NCBI GenBank assembly: GCA_002189035.1
Contig: NEEC01000008.1
Span: 2,914,001-2,978,000, forward strand
Direction: 5' to 3'
DNA length: 64,000 nt
From: Utricularia gibba
Lineage: Eukaryota > Streptophyta > Magnoliopsida > Lamiales > Lentibulariaceae
Part shown: piece after piece, positions 54,657 through 64,000 of the stretch
Position numbering within the stretch: position 1 is the stretch's first letter
How the letters are laid out: every line of letters begins with the position of its first letter
Program-made: the position numbers and the translations under genes
Notes under the pieces: model-generated
The model's database searches: none
Seen by the model: the letters and a program-made list of their open reading frames with translations, nothing else
Told to the model about the DNA's origin: nothing

Positions 54657-57600
54657 CATTTTTTTATTCTTCTTTCTTTTTTTCTTATTTTCTTCCAATG
54701 ACAACAATTCATCATCAATCATAACATAGAAGCCCAATCATACATTCTTTGCCTTAATATTTGTTTGGGTGATCTGATGGTTGATGCTCCACAATTGCCT
54801 AATTGAACTTATGATAGTGTTGGAATACCACACATATCATCATCATCTGAGATGATATTCAATGTTTCACACCCAAATATCCCAAGAATTAGTAGCTGGG
54901 GAAATTGCTCTGCTCCCACCTTCAAATACTTGAGAGCATCTGGACGATTAATCTCCAACTTTTTCAGTTTGCTAAATCGCCCTTGAAACAGATTGCATCA
55001 TTCCTCATTTACAAATGTGCAACCCGAGAATCGCCGCTCCTCGAGATTGCACAACTCAATAATAGTTCTCGTTTTAGCTTCATCAATTAAAATGCCACAG
55101 AGATTCAATTTCTTGAGCAGACTTGGGAGGGGGGATCCATCCCATGCCAACCTCATGCTTATGGCCTTCACATTTGGAAATCGAATTGCAGTATTAGAAT
55201 ACCGAGACCCTGTCCCGTTTGGATGAAAGAGTTTAGATGCAGGACGGAATCTTGGGTTTCGAGGAAAGAGGAACGAGCGTTCTTGTTGCAGCGCTTTGTC
55301 AAATCTGCTTTGATACTCGATTACATCACTGTAATTATTCCTTCCCGCATCATATCTTTGCATACCCATCATCATCATTTCAAGCAATGCAAACTCTTCG
55401 TCATCATAATCTTCTTCTTCTTCTTTTGCATCACAATTGTTAAATCTTCCATCCGTCTCTACATAAAAGCTGTTATCCCCCAAACGTCGCTTCCTCTCTA
55501 ATACTTCCATAGCCGATTGGACAGCAGACTCTCCACAACCATCCAATGTGATTGATTGCAAGGATGAATCATCACAAATATAACAGGATGCATCACGAAC
55601 ATTGTGTAGCCAAAGCCTTTCAAGTCTAGGACAATCAATTTCCAGTCGGCAATTTGCGTAATAGTCAGAAATCCCCAGGTATCTCAAACTATAAGATACT
55701 ATGGGCATTACATGATTGTAATGCCTGAAAGCCAAATGCTCAAGATTAGGCATATCCCGAATAGCTATTTCGAATGACATCATGCAGCCCCATATTCCCA
55801 ATCTCTTGATGGGTTTCGGCAAGAAAGGTTCAGCATAAATACCAAACATTCCATCTAGACCAACTAATTGTTCCAGCACGATGTCCTCCTCATCATGATG
55901 AGGCACAAAACCTAAAAATTTAAGTTGTGGCATTATCCTGCATGAGCTTTCTCCTGAACACAAATACTGTTGAACATTCCACAACAGATTTCCTGGAAAA
56001 TGATATTGCTGAAGTGATTCAAAAGGAATAATATCTCCGCCCACTCCATGAAAATGTGAAACCTTAACTGCGTTACACTCAGATATGTCGTTAACTGAAA
56101 GAGTAGGATGCAGAAGCACTCCATAAATAAAGAGCTCCATTGTTTCAAACTTGTTGCATTTAAAACAAAATTGTGCATAGACACAATTTTCCATCTGTAA
56201 AATAGAATGTATCTGATGGAAGATTCTGCCATAACACGGCCTCATACTACTATTGCTCACGGGGACAATGTCACAAAACCCCATGAAATAAGTAGTGGAG
56301 CAACCCACACATCTCGTCGCTTGAATGTCGACAGACGATTTCTTTTTTCTATAGAAAATTCTATCCATTCCTTCTCCCACACATACATTCTCAATAGATG
56401 ATTCCTTTCGGCATAGCTCTAACAAGAGATCATGTATTCCGATAAGTTTAATTTCCATAATATCATTATATTTTCTAACAGAGATCATGTTCCTTCCAAT
56501 AAGATCTTTCAAATAATCTAGTGCAATCTCTTCCATTCCTTGATCTCCTTCCGGTCTTACTATCGCCTCAACAATCCACCATCGTATTAAATCATCAACT
56601 ATAATATATTCATCTTCAGGATAATATGAAAAACTAAGAAAGCATAATTTAAGATGAAGCGGAAGGTTATCGTAGCTCAAGTATAATGTTTTCATACAAC
56701 GCTCATTATCTTCCAAACTCACAAAGGATGTAACAGCATCCGCAACATGCCTCCAGGATTGCAAAGTCATATCAGATTTTGAGAGAAGCCCACTAATTGT
56801 GACGATTGATAAAGGAAGTCCTTTGCAATTTCGAGCGATCTCTCTTCCGATTCCATGGAGCTCAACCGAACATGGGACTGTTTTAGACAATAATTCCCAA
56901 CTTGTCTCTTCATCTAATAAATCCATTTGGTGAATAAGTGCAGGGGAAAGAGATTTAGCAACATTTAACTCCCTTGTGGTCACAATAATCCGACTTCCGT
57001 TATTCTTATTAGGAAAGTATACTACTAATTCTTCCCAAGCCTTAGGACTCCATAAATCATCCAATGTGATCAAGTACCTATGATCAAAAAGCTTCTGATA
57101 TAATATAGTCCCCAAATCTCTTACCTCTTGAGTGTTTTTATCATCTAATATCTTTTGAAGTATTTTTTGTACATCGTATTCTTGAGAAATAGTGAACCAA
57201 TAGCATTTGTCAAAGTGCTTCCTAGTCACTGAAAAATCCTCATAAACTTTCTGTGCTAAAGCCGTTTTACCACTACCACCCATACCGACGATCGCTATGA
57301 CTCGTCGATCTTTCACGTGACTCTCAAGTTTCTCCTTTATCTTTTTAAGGGGGCACTCAATTCCCACTAGAGTTGCTGCCTCCTTGGTCTTCTCATAAGA
57401 GAGATGAACCACTTCCCCTTTGGTGCTCCTCAAGGAACTAGATGATTCTCCCCGAATGCTCATTAGTTCTTCTATCAACATCACTAATTCTCCATAGAAA
57501 GTATGCACAGCTCCACCAAACTCAACGCCATACACTCCACACTTTTGATCAACAACATGATAGTCGATCATATTACTCCAGTTGAAGGCACAATGGCTGA

Positions 57601-57820
57601 ATCTTTGCAACAGGGCTTTTATACCTGGGGTATGATCTGTTGCCGTGAGGCCTTCCAATAATTCTATCCAAGCGTGAACCTTGTCTCGAAAACCATGTAT
57701 CTGCTCCATATCAACGGCAAGCAGTTTATATTTGTTGTGCACTTGCACGGATTCAAGAAGCTGCAGGAGACGCAGCGCAGAGTGATAAGCTGATAGTAGT
57801 ATTCTCGAATCCCCGGCCAT
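54657..57820 (-). pseudogene. NLR-C: R1-type CC-NB-ARC-LRR gene truncated by a nonsense codon
   Basis: From 57820 a frame of 940 codons starts MAGDSRILLSAYHSALRLLQ, with a coiled coil clearly diverged from A and B. It carries P-loop GMGGSGKT (179-186), YLITLDDLW, GSRIIVTTREL, CKGLPLSIVTISGLL, IHDLLLEL and LRRs. It stops at 55000-54998, where NEEW in the sister genes has TGG changed to TGA. LRR homology continues beyond the stop to about 54657 but has a further stop (TCATAA for TCATCA, near 54810) and a 9-base deletion, so the distal LRR is decaying. The truncated product lacks only the last LRR block; whether it is active cannot be judged. Confidence 0.87.
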
Positions 57821-59340
57821 CGCCAGTCAATAAACTCGACCACTTGTTGGGTGCCGATCTTCAACCCCGCCCCTGTCAAAGAGAGTCCCCAATTTCACAC
57901 ACCAGAAGAAGTGGGTTTAGGAGTTCAATGAAGAGAAGGTAGCACCACAGCGTCTATGAATGATTGAGTCAACAGGAAGGCGTCGTTCTCCAGTAAGAGT
58001 CTTTTTTCTGCTTTATCAAGAAACAGCACCCACACGTCTTTGAAAAAATTGTCACAAATAATTGGTACGGACTCATATAAATTATTAGTTTTTAGAATCA
58101 TGTTTATAAAAATTACAAAGTTTTTTCCAACTCATTATTCATATTTTCCAAGTTACACATTTTCCAAACATATCCTTTCAAATAATATCATTTTCCATAA
58201 GTTTTATTTAATTCTTTTTTTTCTTAGACAAGAAAAAATAATATCATTTATCCAATAAGTTTCCAAATGCAAACAAGTTATGTACGGTAAAGCTTTTTTT
58301 ATATATATACAAAAATGATTAAAACCCCAATTATTTCAAATGATAACTACATTTTTGTGTTGTCGCACTGAAATCAAGCACAAAAAATAAAAAACATTAA
58401 TGTATTAGTAGTCTATTAAAATCAACTATCACAATTCTACTCCTACGCAGAATTCTTTTCCATTCTATTAACTTTCTTTACACTTCCGCGCTTCTTAAAA
58501 ACCGTATTAGCGATGCTTATACTCTAACATGTAAAAACAATTTGTAAAAAGTTTGCATAAAAGAACTAGATTGTGTACTTTATGAATTTGGATATTTAAT
58601 GAGACATATTAAAAATTTACTTCTATCTAATATCAGATTGAATCCATATTTTCTCTCAATTTTTTTTGCTATTTTCATCGCATTATTGTGTCTAAGAAAA
58701 TTGTGTTTTCTGTTTTGTTTTCCAATTATGATTCTTCTTTTTTCTCTTCTTTAGAATTTTTTTGGGCTTAATATTATAAATTTAAAAAATACACACTAAT
58801 CATCTTTACATCAAATTAAACCCCTAAAAAATAATTTTTATGCCACTTTCTACTTACTAATCAAACATATTTTTTCAAAACATCTCTTTATTAAAATATA
58901 TGGACTTTCTTATTCATATATTTCTATTAAAATATTTTCTCATGTATCAACTTTACGAAAACAAACACATTGTTAAATAAAACTTAAATTGTTAAGAAAA
59001 TCATATGACCATATATAGTTTTTAGATCATATTTTCTTGTATGGCAATTTGTAAAAAAAAAAATTGCAGCTAACTTTTGTAAAAGCGGTAAATGAAGGAT
59101 GATGGTTTTTAGAATAAAATAAACATGTTGATTAGGAAAATGATTTTGAATTTATATTAAAAATGAAATGAGATAGTATATAAATATATATTTTGGAATC
59201 AGAATTTGTGGATCAAATCATTTTGAAGCATTGAAAAATCAAACAATCAATAAATCACTGATTTTTTGCTTCTAATGAATATGTAGAAGGACTTGTACAC
59301 TACAACAATTATTTCCCAATCCTCATTTTTGTTAGTTTCC
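57821..59340. other. NLR-C 5' flank, AT-rich spacer and a conserved NLR 3' flank
   Basis: The part 57821-58040 is the NLR-C leader and promoter; it keeps only faint likeness to the A/B flank (AGAAGAAGTGGG, AATGAAGAGAAG). The middle is AT-rich with no gene. From about 58650 to 59340 it resembles the downstream flank of NLR-A and NLR-B, placed just before the LRR fragment at 59340, so the fragment is the end of a former fourth unit. Confidence 0.6.
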
Positions 59341-59618
59341 TTTTTATTCTTCTTCTTCCTCCAACGTCAATAACTGCCATCAACCACAAGAGAGAAGCCC
59401 TCATCTGCCCATTCATACCTCCTTTCTCTTAAAATTTTCTTGGCTGATCTAATGGTAGAGGCTCCGCAATCCCATAACTGAATTGACGATAGCGTTGTAA
59501 TATTACATGTAATATCACAAATATTGCTACTATCACTTATTTCAAGAGTTAGTAGCTGGGGAAATTGCTCTTCTTCCACTTTCAAGGACTTGAGACCATC
59601 TGCACAATTAATCACTAA
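59341..59618 (-). pseudogene. NLR leucine-rich-repeat fragment (fourth unit), cut by a transposon
   Basis: The minus strand reads DGLKSLKVEEEQFPQLLTLE, then SNICDITCNITTLSSIQLWD and AKKILRERRYEWADEGFSLV. It is close to the NLR-A block at 46740-46985. It ends abruptly at the transposon border at 59618. Nothing NLR-like follows on the far side, so the rest of the gene is lost. Confidence 0.8.
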
Positions 59619-60837
59619 GGTTGTGTTTGGTAATAAGGATAAAATAGAATATTCTAATATGTAGTATAATAATAACACGTTTAGTAATCTAAAGTAAATT
59701 TTTCTGGGATACTTTTTTCATTTCTATAAATCATAAAATTATCTCCATCAAAACATTTCCTTAATTTTATACCTAATATATGAATAAATTTTTGATTATG
59801 AAAAGTCTAAAATACCCATAAATACATCTACATATTAAATTAAATTTGGGGGAAAATTATTTTTCAACTATAACGATTTTGTTTCCCCCCAACCTGCGAA
59901 TATCTCCCTCCATCTACGAAATTTCTTCCTCAACCTATGAAATTTTCTACATCAACTTGCAAAATTTGGATTGAAGACCCATTGTTGGGTCTCAAATTCA
60001 GGTAATTGAGGTTCATGTTTTGACTGTTCGGCAGCACAACAAAGTATTCAATCAGTGTCCCACTCATTTGGAGACATCAAAATTGAAGTATAATAGTTGA
60101 GATGAATGAATAATTTCTTTAATTATTTTTTGCACTGTTCTTGATGTGTGTACGCATAAACATGTAGTCTCTCATGCATTAATTATTATATGTGATGAAT
60201 TAATTGTAAAAACCCAAAGTTTTTTTTAATGGAATCGATTGATGAGAATGCTCAATTATTACTATTGGCACATTTGCTGCAAAGGAATTTCGAAATTGCT
60301 CATATTATTATGTTGCTCCGACTACGTTCTCATGGTTCAAGACATCAATGTCGATATAAATTAATTAGCAACATAAACAACACAGCTTTGGAGGAACTGA
60401 GGATGAATTGGAATGTCTTTGGACGAATGTGTTGTCTACTTCTTAATTATGCAAGGTTTCGTGACTCCTCTATCCACTGTTAATAATATCCTTGAAAACG
60501 ATAATAAGAATACGTCATTCTTCAACACTCCACCCGCGTTTCGATTTCAATTGACCATTGTTGATCTCTATGTGGGACATGCTCATTTCGCACAAAAAAT
60601 TGGAGAATTATTGAAAAGTTGAAGCCAAGAACCCTACTTAGATAAAAAAAAATATATAAAAAGGTAAAAATATGTTTGTTCAAAATCTTTAAAAAATAAT
60701 CAAATATATATCTACCAAACAACTTATTCCAATCCACAAATTACATACTACCAAATATAATGTACACTTATAGAAGGAATAATTTTTATTTGATATAAAT
60801 TATACAAATAGTACTAAAATCATTACCAAACACGGCC
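59619..60837. mobile_element. PIF/Harbinger-like element, degenerate and non-autonomous
   Basis: The ends are imperfect inverted repeats: GGTTGTGTTTGGTAAT on the left and, read inward from the right, GGCCGTGTTTGGTAAT. They are flanked by TAA (59616-59618) and TAG (60838-60840), which fits the 3-base target preference of PIF/Harbinger with one mutation. Inside, the plus strand at about 60229-60480 encodes LEELRMNWNVFGRMCCLLL, resembling the N-terminal part of plant PIF/HARBI1-like transposases. No complete transposase domain remains. The length is about 1.2 kb. Confidence 0.7.
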
Positions 60838-60922
60838 TAGAGATTCCACAACACTTTATTCATTTTATTTCATCGTTTCCTTTCATTTTTGTACATCGAA
60901 GCTGCTACAGGAGGGTATTTAT

Positions 60923-62966
60923 CTACCATCGGCAAATCCCCGGCGCCTCCATCCGCGATAGAGCCACCATCTCGTCGTACTTGGAAGCATATACGAAACC
61001 CCATAGCTACAAGATGGAGATAAAAGGGAATCAATAGGATCACCATCTCGATGTCATTCCCAATAAAGCAGCCTTTGTATACCTCAACCTCCTTCACTTG
61101 AAAATCCTGAGACTTGGCCAAGCAAGGGTTTCCGTACGTCTCTGAAGACGAGCTTGATCCACTTAATCTATACAAGCCAGGTTGTGAGTAGAGTAACCTC
61201 ACCACATGAGCTGTTATTTCAGGAATAACCATGAAAATGCAAGGCTTACAGATCAGAGTCCAGATACAGCGCGAAATGGCTGCCTCCACCCAAGGCCAGG
61301 TAGTCCACCGAACACAGTGTAAAATACCGATTTATACCTGTTCAACTTTGAGAATATAAAGACCACTGGTAGAGACAAGATTAAACGCAGGAAAGTTGGA
61401 GCTTGGTTAGAATTAGGCAACTCCTTTATCATTTACTATTATGCTTCCTCACTCGCAGCCTGATGACTTTGGCAGGTCAGATGCGAGCGATGAAAATAAC
61501 AGTTAGTAGTAACCTGTTGGACGAAATATTTGAGGCTGCCCAGATGTATTCGAGAATACAAAGGAGGTATTTGTTCCCTGTGATGCTTGCAAGTTGAGCA
61601 TGTCGCAGATAAAATGTCACTCTGTATCAAATGATCGATCATCAATTTGTTACCTGGTACCTTTTCTTGTTTGTTGGATTCAAAGGAGCCTCAACTAACC
61701 CTCCAAAAACAGCACCTTTACAGTCTCCCACGACCTAAAGAGAAGATGGCAAAAGAGAGAGAAGTGAAGGAACATTATCTCTATAGCTACTCCTAAACGA
61801 AGAGATGAATCACAAAGAGGATAATGCAAGAAGGAAAATCAACTGGTATTTGAGATCATGAGAAGTCACTGGCCTCAATCAAAAAAGGATAATCGAAAGC
61901 ACAACTGCAGCCGAAGCATGCAAAAATGATCATGTAGAGAATGAGATTACCAACAGACTGAGGCCAGGCCAAAGCGTGCTTCTTCGGTACAAGGTCGAAA
62001 GTGAAATACCATGCCGAAAAGTGCTGAAAGATACCATAAAAAGGAATTACAAAACAGGCATGCTGTGGGACATGATTGCTAGATACCTGTACAACAACAT
62101 CCATTTTCGGCCTTGGACAATCACAGGTAGAGCAGAATAAAGGAAACCCCGAGTCTTCTCTGAGAGGAGCGCTGAAGGTTCAGAAATTTCAGGAAGATTT
62201 TCAACCGGTCGACTCTCAAGCTCCTTCAATGTCTGCATTGCGATGCCCTCTTCCTCATTGATCTCGCAGACACCGTCGGAACTACTCTTGGAGTGTTGAT
62301 GATGGAAACCGCCTACCTTAGCTGCTTGATGCCACACTTTTCCCAGTGCTCTCCTGCCCCTGGATAAGATATCTGACCTCTTCTTCGTCACTACTGCTTC
62401 TAAAGATTTCATCAACTCATCATCACTCAGAACAATATCTTCCTTAGGTGCTTTCGTGTCAGGAGATGCCAAGAGGGAATAGAGGAATGCAGCAAAAGAA
62501 GATGTATCAGGACCATCAACAGTGTCCTTTGCACTCTCATCAGTTTGGCTTTCTCCACATTCATCCTGATCATCATCCTATACAAAACATCTATGGACAC
62601 AGTTATCACATGGATTCAAGACAAGAACCATTTCCAACGTATCCAACAACAGAGAAGAGATGAAATTAAAACCATTCACTACAAACACTTCCTGCTTCTC
62701 GTTACTATACACAGACACTCTGGTTCGGGGTATTGATTGAGGAAGCATTAGCACGAATGATATAAGTGACAAGCAATTACGCCTAAGGCGAACAGAAGTA
62801 CAGAAGAGTGGTAGAAAGAATAAAAGATCTCCATCGCTATCGCATCATAAGAATAAGAACACCCAACTGGGAGTCTAAGGAAAATGGAAACCAGATAACC
62901 ATAAAAATAAAACGTTCTTCAGAAGAATTTCACCTGCGTAGGAACAGTGTGCGGTCGGTCCGACAT
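60923..62966 (-). CDS. TLDc-domain protein (OXR1-like)
   Basis: Eight exons (62966-62934, 62577-62087, 62023-61951, 61734-61654, 61577-61514, 61337-61250, 61167-61083, 61006-60923) join exactly to 332 codons plus a stop. After a Ser/Asp-rich N-terminal half, the TLDc domain runs SALPVIVQGRKWMLLY, FRHGISLSTLYRRS, PGLSLLVVGDCKGAVFGGLV, NTSFVFSNTSGQPQIFRPTG, INRYFTLCSVDYLALGGGSH and FALYLDSDLLSGSSSSSETY. It ends with KEVELWGFVYASKYDEM. TLDc proteins are linked to oxidative-stress resistance and, in animals and yeast, to V-ATPase regulation; the plant role is open. All conserved positions I know are present and no break is seen. The start MSDRPHTVPTQ is on a 33-base first exon. Confidence 0.92.
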
Positions 62967-63518
62967 GGGATTGAGTAGAGCGGTGGAAAGCCCGGATACA
63001 AATTGGACTGCTCTACTCTTCAAGGACTTGTGTTGCTGGACGGTCTCCGCCTTCAGTTCCCCCTGCCGCTTTGTCTCCATTGCTGGTGCGTGATTACTAA
63101 GCTAAACGCTTCCGAAATGCAGCGGCGCATGACGGTATGTGCGATACACTCGGGAACATTTTTAGGTTTTCCGGCAATTTTACCCAACCAATTCCACTGT
63201 TTTCACAAACCAGGGAAGAAGGAACAGCCAACCGGTTACGAGGCAGCAATCAGCATGCCCGGTATAATAATTTATTTTCATTATTTAAAATATCTATTTA
63301 TTTTTATTTTATTTTATTTTATTTTTGTAGGTGCACCAAAATATCTAATGAGAAATTCTGGAAAATTTTATTATGAGGTCGTTTTTTCGCGGGAGGTTTT
63401 GGAAAATTTATAGCCTGTGAATTGGTTTAAATGACGTCGAAAACCCTAAAGCTGAACCCTGGGTTGCAATTGGTAAAACCCTAACGGCCAACTCCGAATT
63501 CCCCATATCTTCGGTACA
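62967..63518. promoter_or_regulatory. Bidirectional promoter of the TLDc gene (-) and PRMT1 (+)
   Basis: The starts are divergent and about 550 bases apart. Two AAACCCTAA telo-boxes lie close to the PRMT1 start, at 63441-63449 and about 63476-63484. The middle (63260-63330) is AT-rich with repeated ATTTT units. The plus-strand ORF across 63003-63413 has no recognisable homology. Confidence 0.45.
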
Positions 63519-63980
63519 ATGGACCACGGCCACCGAAAAGCTCCCACAGCAGTTGGCCAATCTTCGAAAATCAGGTTCCAGTGTAACGACGAAGATGAAG
63601 CTGATGCCGTTGAGGAAGTAGCCACCGAGAGCTCCAATCTAGAGGAGGACTCTACTATGTCAGAGGCCGGAGATGATAAGACCAGCGCGGATTATTACTT
63701 CGATTCATATTCACATTTCGGTGAGTTGCTTCTCTGGATTGCCGTAATGTCAATTTATTCCTCGACAAGATTTGATTTTTCTGGTTGTTTCTTGACTTTG
63801 CTGCCGAAATTGTACTTCAGTGATTGGTTTTGAATGGATATGGTCTTTTTATTGGTTTTGAGATCGAAAAAGATGGTTGTAGTTCTCTCCCTTTTCGATA
63901 ATGTTTGGCAGCATGCTAGGGAAAACACCGAGTGGTCTCACATTCTCATTTTCTGTTTTTAATTTTCAGGAATCCATGAA
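63519..63980 (+). CDS. PRMT1: Protein arginine methyltransferase 1, first two exons, 3' part beyond the window
   Basis: Exon 1 (63519-63720) encodes MDHGHRKAPTAVGQSSKIRF, an acidic stretch, and DKTSADYYFDSYSHF, then a donor GTGAGT. Exon 2 (63970-63980) adds GIHE and ends at GTAAGT. ADYYFDSYSHFGIHE is the start of the PRMT1 catalytic core, which in full proteins leads to the SAM-binding region outside this window. PRMT1 makes asymmetric dimethylarginine on histone H4R3 and RNA-binding proteins. The acidic N-terminal extension resembles plant PRMT1 (PRMT11) proteins. Confidence 0.93.
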
Positions 63981-64000
63981 GTAAGTATTCAGTTAGAAGT

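Noticed and set aside
62047-62472. Separate TLDc N-terminal gene starting at 62472
   Set aside because: There is no ATG at that point; the frame continues upstream to an exon start at 62577 and a better start at 62966.
63003-63413. Plus-strand ORF of 136 codons in the PRMT1 promoter
   Set aside because: No homology; it ends in an ATTTT-rich stretch, and the real PRMT1 start is at 63519.

Overview
The window is nuclear DNA of a flowering plant, and more precisely a eudicot. The genes carry many short GT-AG introns with AT-rich introns and spacers, and their products are plant-specific families: FLX-like, WVD2-like, RHF2A, FAR1-related and Fra a 1-associated proteins. An R1-type (late-blight-resistance-like) coiled-coil NLR cluster is typical of asterids. 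An asterid, perhaps Lamiales, is my inference and not a proof. All alignments were made by eye.

Layout. 1-300: first exon of a plastid-targeted protein, running off the left edge (-). 734-2379: NYN/LOTUS RNA-regulatory protein with an internal frame break (-). 3699-4858: ribosomal protein eL24 (-). 5581-8965: replication factor DONSON (-). 10286-11311: FLX-like coiled-coil protein (+). 12422-14791: RING-H2 E3 ligase RHF2A (+). 15297-16808: WVD2-like/TPX2 microtubule protein (-). 18627-19780: Fra a 1-associated-type protein (-). 20302-28355: deubiquitinase UBP12/13 (+). 28852-28924: tRNA-Arg(CCT) (+). 29655-30827: CAND1-like 7TM protein (-). 32359-37756: GBA2-type glucosylceramidase with a frame break (+). 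38099-40429: FAR1-related sequence protein (-). 41266-44448: Lines homolog (+). About 44547-59618: NLR cluster of three near-full-length genes (A, B, C, all -) and three LRR fragments, the last cut by a PIF/Harbinger-like element (59619-60837). 60923-62966: TLDc-domain protein (-). 63519 to the end: the start of PRMT1 (+).

The first 44 kb and last 3 kb are ordinary single-copy housekeeping genes with no operon-like logic. Several neighbours are head-to-head and probably share promoters: DONSON/FLX-like, Fra a 1-associated/UBP12, CAND1-like/GBA2, FRS/Lines and TLDc/PRMT1.

The interesting part is the NLR cluster. NLR-B has the 5' flank and coiled coil of NLR-A but shares about 1.78 kb of nearly identical sequence with NLR-C, the signature of gene conversion or unequal crossover. 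All three carry disabling lesions in different places. Several single-base losses across the window lie in G/C runs, so some of these breaks may be assembly errors. I found no convincing undescribed system. The best leads are the chimeric NLR, a GC-AG intron in eL24, and the set of single-base frame breaks.
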